From: Methanolobus bombayensis | GTDB taxonomy: Archaea; Halobacteriota; Methanosarcinia; Methanosarcinales; Methanosarcinaceae | Direction of reading: 5' to 3' | DNA length: 64,000 nt | NCBI RefSeq assembly: GCF_017873415.1 | Contig: NZ_JAGGKD010000002.1 | Coordinates: 310,001 to 374,000 of the forward strand | In this document: positions 37,900 to 47,303 of the stretch, in pieces | Numbering within the stretch: the stretch's first letter is position 1 | Layout: the number at the start of each line of letters is the position of its first letter | Notes under the pieces: generated by a model | The model's database searches: none | What the model was told of the DNA's origin: nothing | The model's input: only the letters and a program-made list of their open reading frames with translations | Program-made: the position numbers and the translations under genes

Positions 37900-39114
37900 C
37901 TATTTTTCCCCAAGAAAGCTTCCCATTTTCTCAGCTATCATTGCCTGAGTTGACGGATTGGACAATAAAAGACTCAAAGCATCAGGAATCTGCTCACTTG
38001 CTTTTTCCATTTCCCGAGCCATCTGCTGATCTAGGACAAGACAGCACTGACTGCAGAATCGATCTTCAGGTCGAAGTACATTACTGCATCTTGGACATTG
38101 TTTTAACGTGATATGACGCTTATCTTCTATCTTGATGCCATACTTCTCATAGATACGGTCATTCATCTCTTTGTCAGTAAAATTGGCATAGACCTTGAAC
38201 ATCCTTGTGGAACCCTTTGACCAGCCAGCACGATGTTTGATCTCCTGCTCATTGAGGTCATCATATATCCAGTGAGTAATGGCCATATGGCGGAAACTAT
38301 GAGGGTTCACACGCTTTTTGATTCCTGCTCTCTTCCCAACATTCTGAATTGTAACTCGAAGGCTTTTATAGCTCATAGGCTCATGCTTTTTATTCAGAGT
38401 GACCCACAAAGGAGCTTCAGGGTCATCTTTGAAAGGATGTACAGCTATCCACTGATTAAGGAAACCTGTTGACCATGTTAGAGGAATACCTTTTGCCGGA
38501 GTTGTCTTATTTGCCATACCGGTCTTGGATAAATAAACCATAGAACCATATTGTGTGAACTCTACATGCTTTATCCTGCAGGAAGCAAGTGCTCCAATTC
38601 GCATTCCGCCATCTGCAAGTACAGCAATTAGTGCTTTATCCCTTGGGTGTCTACAAGCTCCCATTAATTTATCGAACTCTTCCTTTGTCAAAAGGTCCGA
38701 TGGCTGGACAGGTGTATCTAAAGTCTTCAGTTTCAACTTCTGCACCCATTTAGGAGGTTCATCATCAGACATGACTCTGAAGAATTTCTTTGTCACCTTC
38801 TTATAGGTCCGCAATCCTGTCTCCTTAAGTTTACGTTCAACCTGAAGATTCAACATAAGTCTGTTGAAATCATCTTCTTCTAAATCCGTGAGAATTGTAT
38901 CAACACCCATTTCACGCAACCTTTGTGCCATACGAGTGATATAGTTCAGGTATCCTACGATAGTCCCCATTGCAAGATCTTCAACCTGAACTTTAGTTAT
39001 AAATTTCTCTATAACCATCTTATTTTCATCTGAAATATCTGAGTTTTTCAGCCGTTTCATTCCTTGAATGAAACCAGTATTGAACGAATGCACGTCATCT
39101 ACATCACTTGTCAT
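37900..39114 (-). CDS. Tyrosine recombinase (integrase) with C-terminal zinc ribbon
   Basis: 404 residues. N-terminal SAM-like domain; catalytic core with GGMRIGALASC (Arg I), NPHSFRHMAITHW (His-x2-Arg), HRAGWSKGSTRMFKVYA (His/Trp and Tyr nucleophile). The C-terminus carries CPRC...CSQC, a zinc ribbon seen in archaeal integrases. Probably mediates insertion of the element containing the viral remnants to its right. A hairpin at 39155 just upstream might be part of its attachment site. Confidence 0.88.
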   Translation of the reverse strand: MTSDVDDVHSFNTGFIQGMKRLKNSDISDENKMVIEKFITKVQVEDLAMGTIVGYLNYITRMAQRLREMGVDTILTDLEEDDFNRLMLNLQVERKLKETGLRTYKKVTKKFFRVMSDDEPPKWVQKLKLKTLDTPVQPSDLLTKEEFDKLMGACRHPRDKALIAVLADGGMRIGALASCRIKHVEFTQYGSMVYLSKTGMANKTTPAKGIPLTWSTGFLNQWIAVHPFKDDPEAPLWVTLNKKHEPMSYKSLRVTIQNVGKRAGIKKRVNPHSFRHMAITHWIYDDLNEQEIKHRAGWSKGSTRMFKVYANFTDKEMNDRIYEKYGIKIEDKRHITLKQCPRCSNVLRPEDRFCSQCCLVLDQQMAREMEKASEQIPDALSLLLSNPSTQAMIAEKMGSFLGEK

Positions 39115-39154
39115 AGTATGTAGTACGCAAGATAGGACTATAAAGTTTTCTTTG

Positions 39155-39173
39155 ATAGCCCGTGCCGGGCTAT
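39155..39173. other. Perfect hairpin beside the integrase gene (att or regulatory candidate)
   Basis: ATAGCCCG-TGC-CGGGCTAT, an 8-bp perfect stem, with AAAATTTTTT following. It lies 41 bp upstream of the integrase start. Could be a terminator of plus-strand transcripts, an integrase operator or part of attP/attL. Confidence 0.35.
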
Positions 39174-39579
39174 AAAATTTTTTAGATAATCCTCTTATAA
39201 TTGCGATTTTTTGGCTTTACATTCACAAAAAGTCATATACGTTTCGGCTATTTTATGCGCAACTCAAAGGATGAACTTTAAGCTAAGTTTTCGTTAATTC
39301 AGATAAGTGGTTTAAGAACAGCATCAATACATTGTTTTGGTTTTAACACAACTTTAGGATCTTTACGGGAATTATACGTTAGAAATGACATAGGGCGCGG
39401 TTTTCACCGCATATAAAGCTATTGGGGGGAGATTACTCTGTGGTTCATTTAAAATTAGAGAAGTACTGAAATTATTTCTAAGTTAAATTTACACTCAAAT
39501 ACTGGAGATTTCTACAGAGCGCAAACTCCATATTCAATAGAATGGAATATAAATACCATAAGTTTCAAACAAACAGTTC
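39174..39579. other. Gene-free interval
   Basis: About 400 bp with no gene. Contains a short hairpin (GCGGT-tttc-ACCGC near 39398-39411) and TATA-like ATATAAAG at 39412. Otherwise unremarkable AT-rich sequence. Confidence 0.35.
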
Positions 39580-40113
39580 TTAACTATAAGTATAGTTATT
39601 CTTCAACCCGATTTTCATATTGCTTTTATGGACCAGATTTCCATCTGTATCTTCGACAGATATGTCGAGTTCATACACTGAGGATGGCTTCCTTTGAACT
39701 TCAAAGGTTATTGGTTTATCAACAGAAACATCTTCATATGGTCTGTGCTTTCCAGCGGCTAATGTTGTGCCATCTTCCTTTATTTTATAGTCAGCATATA
39801 GGTCAATCTTCTGTTCTGGAGTACTAGGAACATATGTGAAGACCAGAAGATCTTCGTAACCGTAGCTTCTCGCAATCAAAAGGTCGTTATCCAGGTCTTC
39901 ACCACTTCTACTGGCAACCTGGTCCATTGTTGTTGATATACAGATCATTAGCTGGTCGTTATCCAGGTTTTCCTCACTTATTCTGACAACCTGTTCACTG
40001 CTCGTCTCGACAGTATTCACAGTGAAGTATAAGTTGCCAATTATGGTGACTGCAGTTAAGACAACAGCCACGGCAATTAAGAATACGATAACCCACTTTA
40101 TAACTTTGTTCAA
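39580..40113 (-). CDS. Membrane-anchored exported protein of unknown function
   Basis: 177 residues: an N-terminal transmembrane anchor (IKWVIVFLIAVAVVLTAVTII) followed by an extracytoplasmic beta-rich domain with two similar acidic segments (ISEENLDNDQLM, SGEDLDNDLLI). TTG start preceded by GAGGTGGT. Function unknown; upstream of the TnpB element on the same strand. Confidence 0.6.
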   Translation of the reverse strand: MNKVIKWVIVFLIAVAVVLTAVTIIGNLYFTVNTVETSSEQVVRISEENLDNDQLMICISTTMDQVASRSGEDLDNDLLIARSYGYEDLLVFTYVPSTPEQKIDLYADYKIKEDGTTLAAGKHRPYEDVSVDKPITFEVQRKPSSVYELDISVEDTDGNLVHKSNMKIGLKNNYTYS

Positions 40114-40140
40114 TTTCTACCACCTCAAATGTCGATTGGT

Positions 40141-41664
40141 GAACTCCTCCTCCCTGCCAGCCTTCGGCTGTCGAGGAAGGAGCTTCCTACGAGTGTAAGT
40201 CTCATTTCGTAATCATTCTGTTGGGAATGATTCCGATCAACAAACCTGTTTGTCGTAGATTATCAATCATTGATTGATAGCTTGTCCACAAAGCATTATG
40301 TTTGAAATACCTTAAGAGAATGTTCACGCTACTATTCATATCTCTGTCAAGAATATTACCACAATAATCACATTCATATGTTCTGTAATCAAGTGGCATA
40401 TTCTTGATAGCTCCACAAATACAACATTTTTTCGAGGTATAAGATTCATCAATTCTTATTACTCTCTTACCCAAGCTTTCAGCTTTGTAGGTTAAGAATT
40501 GAGCAAATCGTCCTATATGTCCTGAATTATGAGTACCACGATTGGTACTCCTATCTTTTTTATTTGCTTTAGGCTTCTTTGAAGCCATTTGCTTAACATC
40601 AAGTTTACCAATAACGATGGTATTGGCATCCGTATTATCAACTATATTTCTGGTAATTTTATGCTGGTTATCTTTCAACTGATTAGATGATTTCCTTTTC
40701 ATTCTGACTAAATTCTTATTCAGTTGTTTCCATTTCCTACTTTTATTCTTGCAATTATCTCTTCGAGATTGAATTGATTGAATTTTAGGCTCCCAATACT
40801 TGTCTGATCTTTTATTCTTTAATTCCTTGAATTTGCCATCAGAATCAACCATTGTTTGTTTTGAACTACCAATATCAATCGCAAGATAACTATCATTATT
40901 ACTATACTTTTTTTTAGGTACTTCGTAAGTAATTGAGATGTAAAAATCCTTGTCTTTCTGATAAATATTTACCTGATCAATATCAGTAGCTTTACTGAAT
41001 ATTTGTTTTTCAAGCAAAGTAACAGGAAGTTCAAATTTTAGAGATATTCCAGAAGGATGTTTGTGTGAGAAATCAATGTAGATTTTATCTTGTTGCGAAT
41101 ACTTAATTTCTGGTTTATGAATCCTGGTATCCATTGATTTACTTACAAGAACATTATCATTGGAATCAGTTATACTAAATCCGGATTGATTGTAAATCAT
41201 TGTAGTGAAATACTTTTTACCTTTGAATCCAGGAGGTCTTGCGTTAATATCTTTGTTCTTTCTCAAGTTGAAAAAAGACTTATAATCGTTGTCAAGACAT
41301 TTCAAACATCCTTGTAGTACTTTGGAATATACTATATTATAATCAGGAAACCTTTGCTTAATTTCAGGTAATTTATTTTGCTGTTGAATATAACCAATTT
41401 TAGTCTTATTTCGATATGCATCCTGACGTTCTTTCAAACCAAAATTATAAATAAGCCTACATTTCTCCGATAGATTCCATAGAACAGATTCCTGTTCTGG
41501 AGTAGACTGTATTTTAATTGGTAATGTCAATTGCATAAAAAATACCTGTTTTATATTGTGATTTAAGATTATTTAATTGTTAGTGTTTGATACTGTTTTT
41601 TGATTGGTTTATGACGCTTTCATCTCCTACCTGTCGCTACGTTCCGAGGAAGGGGACTTCTCAC
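40141..41664 (-). mobile_element. IS200/IS605-type TnpB-only element
   Basis: A single tnpB gene flanked by related hairpins: right end 40144-40182 (CTCCT...CAGCC-ttc-GGCTG...AGGAG) and left end about 41625-41658 (CCTACCT...AGGAAGG). Both contain CGAGGAAGG. No tnpA is present, as in IS1341-like elements, so it would need a transposase in trans. The right-end hairpin sits where TnpB guide RNAs (omega/re RNA) end. Exact ends uncertain. Confidence 0.55.
40202..41536 (-). CDS. tnpB: TnpB RNA-guided nuclease family protein
   Basis: 444 residues, intact. RuvC-I strand LAIDIGSSKQ (Asp) and RuvC-III ILDRDMNSS (Asp) are present, with a zinc ribbon CCICGAIKN...YECDYC just before. The RuvC-II position, normally (V/I)-E-D/N-L, reads IVIGKLDV, lacking Glu; an acidic alternative (RIDESYTSKKC) follows. 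TnpB proteins cut DNA using a guide RNA made from the element's right end. A loss of activity or relocation of the Glu are both possible. Confidence 0.85.
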   Translation of the reverse strand: MQLTLPIKIQSTPEQESVLWNLSEKCRLIYNFGLKERQDAYRNKTKIGYIQQQNKLPEIKQRFPDYNIVYSKVLQGCLKCLDNDYKSFFNLRKNKDINARPPGFKGKKYFTTMIYNQSGFSITDSNDNVLVSKSMDTRIHKPEIKYSQQDKIYIDFSHKHPSGISLKFELPVTLLEKQIFSKATDIDQVNIYQKDKDFYISITYEVPKKKYSNNDSYLAIDIGSSKQTMVDSDGKFKELKNKRSDKYWEPKIQSIQSRRDNCKNKSRKWKQLNKNLVRMKRKSSNQLKDNQHKITRNIVDNTDANTIVIGKLDVKQMASKKPKANKKDRSTNRGTHNSGHIGRFAQFLTYKAESLGKRVIRIDESYTSKKCCICGAIKNMPLDYRTYECDYCGNILDRDMNSSVNILLRYFKHNALWTSYQSMIDNLRQTGLLIGIIPNRMITK

Positions 41665-41744
41665 TTTTGAGTTAAAAATAAGTATTCAGGAAAAATCCTG
41701 AATACTAAAAATTCCGTTTTTTATCTATCTGAGCATGTGCTACC

Positions 41745-44700
41745 TTATGCTGGTGCAAGAGGAAGTACTAACATCTTCTTGATATTGCCGTCTGCATTAT
41801 CAGTGTAGAACACATAGAAATTTGCTCCATCGTTGACGATTGAAACTGCGTTACCTCCAACCACTATGGAGCTGTTAGTTGCAGAAATTCCATTGTAGCT
41901 TGTCTGAAGGTTACTTCCATCTTTGCTACCCACAACAATATCTCCAGAGAGCACATCGTGCGAATAAGCTGAGGTTGCAGATCCTATCGATGCAGAGTTA
42001 ACAAAGCTTATCAAATTGCCGCTGACAGATAATTCAGAGGACAGTGGATTGGTGTGTTTATACAAAGCATACTGTTTACCATCTCTTGTTATAAAATCAT
42101 AGATGGCAACAGAACTTCCACTCTTGTATATTTCAGATGTACTACCTGAGCCCAGATTTGATTTAACGACAACTGAATAATACGAATCCGCATAACTCAT
42201 ACTCTTGTCATAGCGCTGTTGGTGGCTCAAAATATAATAATTCTTATTTGAATCTACTGTTATAAAAGAGCCTTTCAGATAATACATACCGATGTAATCT
42301 GCACCACCCCAATGTTCATAATATCCATTGTACACTACATTCTTATCAAAAGATGTCGAAGAATTGGCATACATTATATCATCTTTTTCTCTGTAACCGC
42401 CTAATTGTCCACGTGTATCGGTGTAGGTGATATGAGCATCACCATCAATATCCACAGCTATATCCGGCTTGGAGCAGGAGCCACCATTATTTGAAAGGAT
42501 TAGTTCTTCAGTGTTCCAGTCACTTCCATCGAATACACGATATCCGATCTTACCGTCTGTCGTGTAGGCAGCATGGATATTGCCAGAACTGTCAATGGCT
42601 ATTCTGCCCTCTGTTCCATTTCCAACCCAGGATTCTCCGCTCCATTTCCCATTTGATTCCTGGTTGTAATACAACTTACTGTTCCTGTGATATAGGACGC
42701 CGGTGAAGTCTGATCCTTGCTCTGCATCAAGCAATGTTCCTGCAGGCACAAGGATAATCTCTTCCCACATTGCATAGACAGTGATGTCGTCAGTTATGAC
42801 AGTTGCAGTCGTGAAGGAAGTACCTGAACCATCGGATTCAGTATTCCATCCTTCAAAGGTATGGCCTGTCTTTGTTGGTGCAGCTGGCAACGAATCAAGA
42901 GTTGTACCATAGTCTGCAGTGTCACTGGTAGGAGAAGCATCAACGTCGCCACCATTCTTGTTGAAGGTCACGGTATAGCTAATAGGCTTCCACATTGCGT
43001 AGACAGTGATGTCTCCAGTCACAACGGTTGCAGTTGTGAAGGAAGTACCTGAACCATCTGACTCAGTGTTCCAGCCTTCAAAGGTATGGCCTGTCTTTGT
43101 TGGTGCAGTTGGTAACGAATCAAGAGTTGTACCATAGTCTGCAGTGTCACTGGTTGGAGATGCATCAACATCACCACCGTTCTTGTCGAAGGTAACAGTA
43201 TAGGTAGCAAGTTGCCACGTTGCATAAACTGTGATGTCTTCTGTCACCACTGTTGAACTGGTGAATGAACTTCCAAGACCATCAGGCTGAGTGTTCCAGC
43301 CTTCAAAGGTATGGCCTGTCTTTGTTGGTGCAGCTGGTAACGAATCAAGAGTTGTACCATAGTCTGCAGTGTCACTGGTTGGAGAAGCATCAACGTCACC
43401 ACCGTTCTTGTCGAAGGTAACAGTATAGCTAATAGGCTTCCAGACAGCATAAACTGTAATGTCGCCATTCACAACGGTTGCAGTTGTGAAGGAAGTACCT
43501 GAACCATCTGATTCAGTGTTCCAGCCTTCAAAGGTATGGCCTGTCTTTGTTGGTGCAGCTGGTAACGAATCAAGAGTTGTACCATAGTCTGCAGTGTCAC
43601 TGGTTGGAGAAGCATCAACGTCACCACCGTTCTTGTCGAAGGTAACAGTATAGCTAATAGGCTTCCAGACAGCATAAACTGTAATGTCGCCATTCACAAC
43701 GGTTGCAGTCGTGAAGGAAGTACCTGAACCATCTGATTCAGTGTTCCAGCCTTCAAAGGTATGGCCTGTCTTTGTTGGTGCAGCTGGTAACGAATCAAGA
43801 GTTGTACCATAGTCTGCAGTGTCACTGGTTGGAGAAGCATCAACGTCACCACCATTCTTGTTGAAGGTCACGGTATAGCTAATAGGCTTCCAGACAGCAT
43901 ACACTGTGATGTCGCCATTCACAACGGTTGCAGTCGTGAAGGAAGTACCTGATCCATCTGACTCAGTGTTCCAGCCTTCAAAGGTATGACCAGTTCTTGT
44001 TGGTTCGGAAGGTAAGGAATCGATTGTTGAGCCTTCCGCAACGTTTTTGCTAAGTGGATTAGCATCTGTGTCACCGTTGTTTTTGTTAAATGATACAGTA
44101 TATACCATAGGAGCAATGGTTATGGTACTTGTTCCAACAGTTGCAGAAGCATCATTTGAAATTGCTTTTACGGTTACTGTACCCATTCCAGTAGCGCTTA
44201 ACAATCCATTTGCATCAATCATAGCATTGCCGGTTCCATTGATAACGGACCATGTTACGCTGCTATCAGTTGCGTCAGCAGGTAACACATCTGCATTCAT
44301 TTGCAGGGTCTCACCATTCACAATCATTGTAGCTGAACCTGCTCCAGTCACACTGATATCGGTTACAAGTATTGGATCAACAGTAACAACCATGCTCCCT
44401 TCAACACCTGAGGCATCGTTAGCTGTTGCCTTCACCGTCAAATTGCCGACTTCAATTGCAGTCAATAGGCCATTTACATCAATTGTAGCACTACCGGTTC
44501 CGTTGATCACTGACCATGTGACACCTTTATCGGTTGCATTGAAAGGAAGTACACTGGCATTCATTTCTAATGTCTGGCCACTGACAACATTGGCCACTGA
44601 ACCTGCAGCGTTTATAGTGATACCCGTCACAAGCACAGGAGGTTCGGTCACTATGACCTGAAGTGTTCTTTCAACACCTGAAGCATCGTTAGCTGTTGCC

Positions 44701-45242
44701 TTTACGGTAATATTCCCAAGTGCTTTTCCAGTGAGCAATCCATTTGAGTCAATAGTAGCATTCCCTGTTCCGTTCACTACGGTCCAAAGAACAGTTTTGT
44801 CAGTTGCACTTGCAGGCACCACATCTGCATTCATTTGCAGTGTTTGATCAAGTATGACATTAGTAGCTGAACCTGTTCCAGTTACAGTGATACCTGTGAC
44901 CATTATGGGTGTTGCACCTGCACTTCCTGAAGACGATGAAGAACTCTTTTTACTGCCTGAAGTTATTGGAATCAGAACTTTTTGCTTTAGAATCTTATCA
45001 ACAGGCTCCATTTCACTAGAATCATCAGGTGTAGCGAAATAGACTTTTTCATTTTCACTATTAGATGAGTTTATTTCATTGTAATCAACTTCTGATACAT
45101 TATCAATTACAGTTTTGTCATTTTCAGAATCATTATCTAAACATCCACTTGTTGTAACAACAAATGCGAATATCATAACCACAAGAATAAGAAAGAACGA
45201 CCTGCCAAACAGGCCTTTTTTATCGCTAAACCTATTTTTCAT
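41745..45242 (-). CDS. Large repeat-rich surface lipoprotein (BIG2 and Listeria-Bacteroides repeats)
   Basis: 1165 residues. N-terminal signal ends in a lipobox-like VTTSGCLDND, suggesting a lipid anchor. Three BIG2 Ig-like domains (each about 78 residues with NGLLTGKA/NGLLTAIE/NGLLSATG) are followed by six tandem 75-residue Listeria-Bacteroides repeats (GHTFEGWNTESDGSGTSF, ITVYAVW), then a C-terminal about 300-residue beta-rich domain resembling WD/propeller-like or sialidase-like repeats (IAIDSSGNIHAAYTTDG, IAVDIDGDAHITYTD). The start at 45242 has GGTGG 5 bp upstream. Extracellular, adhesion or cell-contact role inferred. Confidence 0.8.
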   Translation of the reverse strand: MKNRFSDKKGLFGRSFFLILVVMIFAFVVTTSGCLDNDSENDKTVIDNVSEVDYNEINSSNSENEKVYFATPDDSSEMEPVDKILKQKVLIPITSGSKKSSSSSSGSAGATPIMVTGITVTGTGSATNVILDQTLQMNADVVPASATDKTVLWTVVNGTGNATIDSNGLLTGKALGNITVKATANDASGVERTLQVIVTEPPVLVTGITINAAGSVANVVSGQTLEMNASVLPFNATDKGVTWSVINGTGSATIDVNGLLTAIEVGNLTVKATANDASGVEGSMVVTVDPILVTDISVTGAGSATMIVNGETLQMNADVLPADATDSSVTWSVINGTGNAMIDANGLLSATGMGTVTVKAISNDASATVGTSTITIAPMVYTVSFNKNNGDTDANPLSKNVAEGSTIDSLPSEPTRTGHTFEGWNTESDGSGTSFTTATVVNGDITVYAVWKPISYTVTFNKNGGDVDASPTSDTADYGTTLDSLPAAPTKTGHTFEGWNTESDGSGTSFTTATVVNGDITVYAVWKPISYTVTFDKNGGDVDASPTSDTADYGTTLDSLPAAPTKTGHTFEGWNTESDGSGTSFTTATVVNGDITVYAVWKPISYTVTFDKNGGDVDASPTSDTADYGTTLDSLPAAPTKTGHTFEGWNTQPDGLGSSFTSSTVVTEDITVYATWQLATYTVTFDKNGGDVDASPTSDTADYGTTLDSLPTAPTKTGHTFEGWNTESDGSGTSFTTATVVTGDITVYAMWKPISYTVTFNKNGGDVDASPTSDTADYGTTLDSLPAAPTKTGHTFEGWNTESDGSGTSFTTATVITDDITVYAMWEEIILVPAGTLLDAEQGSDFTGVLYHRNSKLYYNQESNGKWSGESWVGNGTEGRIAIDSSGNIHAAYTTDGKIGYRVFDGSDWNTEELILSNNGGSCSKPDIAVDIDGDAHITYTDTRGQLGGYREKDDIMYANSSTSFDKNVVYNGYYEHWGGADYIGMYYLKGSFITVDSNKNYYILSHQQRYDKSMSYADSYYSVVVKSNLGSGSTSEIYKSGSSVAIYDFITRDGKQYALYKHTNPLSSELSVSGNLISFVNSASIGSATSAYSHDVLSGDIVVGSKDGSNLQTSYNGISATNSSIVVGGNAVSIVNDGANFYVFYTDNADGNIKKMLVLPLAPA
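42757..44107 (-). repeat. Six tandem 225-bp coding repeats
   Basis: Units of 225 bp (75 residues) within the lipoprotein gene; units 2-6 are nearly identical in DNA sequence, unit 1 more diverged. Such identity suggests recent unequal recombination or gene conversion and could cause assembly collapse or copy-number change. Confidence 0.8.
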
Positions 45243-45368
45243 CTTACCACCCATTTTGCAAAACAGTTTATATAAAAATATTAGTCGACCGTTTTTACAA
45301 AACTACTTCTAAATGGATAGATGTGAGCTACTATGTATAAAAACATTTCTAACTATTTGAAACAGATA

Positions 45369-45710
45369 CTAATCATAATGATGAGAGAGAATCCTATGTA
45401 GAAAGAGCGTCTTTGTAGAAATCCTCACAGCTTCTTCTGTTAACACATAGGAATCTTCAATTGCAGCTGCAGAGATCAGGTTCATTTGAGAATCTGTATA
45501 TAGCAATGATTGTTTGATGATCTCTGTGATGATATTGTCCAGTTGATTCACATAGGTCTTTGATCCAAATTCCCTACGGACATTGTGGACAAGCTCTCGC
45601 TTATAGTCCATGGTCCTTAATCTGAATACTCTCTCCATGGTGCGTTCTAAAAGCGAGATAAGCTGATTCTCGACCCGAATAAGTTCTGGAGATTTCAGAA
45701 GTGACGTCAT
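45369..45710 (-). CDS. Hypothetical viral protein
   Basis: 113 residues, helical, no recognised domain. It lies 9 bp downstream of the portal gene on the same strand, so it is probably a viral structural or connector gene. ATGACGTC start. Confidence 0.5.
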   Translation of the reverse strand: MTSLLKSPELIRVENQLISLLERTMERVFRLRTMDYKRELVHNVRREFGSKTYVNQLDNIITEIIKQSLLYTDSQMNLISAAAIEDSYVLTEEAVRISTKTLFLHRILSHHYD

Positions 45711-45719
45711 ATCACCTGA

Positions 45720-46946
45720 TTATTCCCCTTCAACCGGGAATCCGCCCCATTTGAGAAGCTGTTCTTTTGTAAGAACTCCGCTATTGTACCATTCTATTAC
45801 ATCACGGGATTCCAGCTGTGGTCGGCTCAGCTCCTCGAATTCTATCCATACAGAATCTTCCGTTTTGTTCATGAGTCGAAGACGCATATTGATGGCACTG
45901 TTAGCAATATTCCGGACAATATGCTGCAGACCTTCCAGGACAACCATGCGATCCTCTTCGGATACATATCCAGCAGCATAGGTGGATCCTTTCGTATCGC
46001 CCATGCTTAGAGGGGACTGCAACAAGCCTATCTGAATATCCGTTTCCAGAGATTTCTTGAATGACATAACATCTAAAGACCCCTTTGCATCCACTGGAAT
46101 AACATCCAGGCCCACTGCAGCAATATCCTCGTTCTCCGAGAGATATTTGTGTTCGTCAAGCCATGCATCTATGACCTTCTGAGCATCCTCTATGCTAACA
46201 ATTTCCTGCTCAACCAGTTTCTCAAGGAGCTTGAAGTCAATAAGATACCTACCATTGCCGTATTTCTTAACAAATGAAACGTATCCGTGGTTGATGTTCA
46301 GCAGGTTCCGGATACTAAGTTCAATGGGTTTCATCATGGAAGCACCATAAATGCCGTATGTATCTCGCTTGCGGGAATCCTTCTGAACAGTATCCCAGGC
46401 ATTGTAGGAACCATAGACAACATCGTTAATCTTCAATATCTTTCTTTTAGCCTTGTCACTTTCATTGATAACAATAGATCCAGTGGGGGGTGTGAGGATT
46501 TCTTTAGGGTTCATTTCGCCAACAGTAAAATCCTCTGGAAGAATAGTTGTATTCTGCATGAGCAGGGGTATCAGAGAGAAGGTCTCTGCGTTCCCGTTGG
46601 GTAGTGCCACATATGTTCCGTCCCTGCAGAGAAGCCTGGCAAGTGTCTGCACCTGCTCAAGGAAGTTGACCTTAACGGACCATCGCTCAAAATCTTTAAT
46701 GATCTTGGAACCGGTTCCATCAAACTGCATGCCTTTTACCAGGGAAAGTGCCAGTTTGTTCAAAGATGTGGAAACATGTGGAGTGCAAGTTGAAAGCTGC
46801 TGGTAATATTTGAACCGGCTATCAGTGTCAAAGTTCTGGTATCCTCCTAACTTGGTAGATGTGTCTGTTCGTTTGATACCTGCGGATGCCATGAGAGTAA
46901 TCGGCTTATTATGTGGGTCATTGATTGTGGCATTCAGACGGACCAT
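45720..46946 (-). CDS. Tailed-virus portal protein
   Basis: 408 residues resembling HK97/SPP1-type portals: an N-terminal alpha/beta part (TPHVSTSLNKLALSLVKGMQF, LLCRDGTYVAL), the stem region LSIRNLLNINHGYVSFVKKYG, and LLQSPLSMGDTKGSTYAAGYVSEEDRMVVLEGLQHIV followed by IEFEELSRPQ. Portals form the DNA gate of the procapsid. Length is near the family norm. Intact in frame; other head genes are missing, so the provirus is defective. A microgene block (46954, 47148) precedes it on the same strand. Confidence 0.75.
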   Translation of the reverse strand: MVRLNATINDPHNKPITLMASAGIKRTDTSTKLGGYQNFDTDSRFKYYQQLSTCTPHVSTSLNKLALSLVKGMQFDGTGSKIIKDFERWSVKVNFLEQVQTLARLLCRDGTYVALPNGNAETFSLIPLLMQNTTILPEDFTVGEMNPKEILTPPTGSIVINESDKAKRKILKINDVVYGSYNAWDTVQKDSRKRDTYGIYGASMMKPIELSIRNLLNINHGYVSFVKKYGNGRYLIDFKLLEKLVEQEIVSIEDAQKVIDAWLDEHKYLSENEDIAAVGLDVIPVDAKGSLDVMSFKKSLETDIQIGLLQSPLSMGDTKGSTYAAGYVSEEDRMVVLEGLQHIVRNIANSAINMRLRLMNKTEDSVWIEFEELSRPQLESRDVIEWYNSGVLTKEQLLKWGGFPVEGE

Positions 46947-46953
46947 GGATGCC

Positions 46954-47151
46954 TCACAGGTGTTTTTTGAGTAGAGCCTTCGCTTCTACAGTGGTGATTT
47001 TACCATCTTCCAGTGACTGCAGAATCTCGTAGACGAAGGATTTTCGTTCTTCTGCGGTCTTGTTCTTCCACCAAAGCTTTGCCCTTATGACTATGCCTGC
47101 ACCAATTCCTATCAGAAAAGTAGCTGCTTCAGTTGCATATGATTCTATCAT
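46954..47151 (-). CDS. Small viral membrane protein
   Basis: 65 residues: one hydrophobic segment (ATFLIGIGAGIVIRAKLWW) and a helical C-terminus ending ITTVEAKALLKKHL. GGAG lies upstream of the ATG, which overlaps the stop of the zinc microprotein gene (ATGA). Co-directional with portal. Holin-like is possible but unproven. Confidence 0.55.
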   Translation of the reverse strand: MIESYATEAATFLIGIGAGIVIRAKLWWKNKTAEERKSFVYEILQSLEDGKITTVEAKALLKKHL

Positions 47152-47303
47152 GGTTTTCTGCTCCTGGGTTCATGTTGGCCACACCATTCATCAGAGGGAA
47201 CTAGCGGAAAACCAACCTTCGCAACTGGAGACTCGCGTCTGCAAAAACCGTATGTGGGAGCAGTTGGCTTGTAAAAAGTGCATGTAGAACAGGTATCAAT
47301 CAT
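47148..47303 (-). CDS. Viral zinc-binding microprotein
   Basis: 51 residues with CSTC at the N-terminus, FCRRESPVAK in the middle and DEWCGQHEP near the C-terminus: the C-x2-C...C-R-x-x-P...(D/E)-W-C-G pattern of small phage zinc proteins. ATG at 47303, TGA at 47148. Its stop overlaps the start of the membrane microprotein. Four cysteines could bind one zinc. Part of the viral block with portal. Confidence 0.6.
   Translation of the reverse strand: MIDTCSTCTFYKPTAPTYGFCRRESPVAKVGFPLVPSDEWCGQHEPRSRKP

Noticed and set aside
43244-43693. 74-residue frames in the lipoprotein repeats
   Set aside because: Alternate-frame shadows that recur with the 225-bp period.
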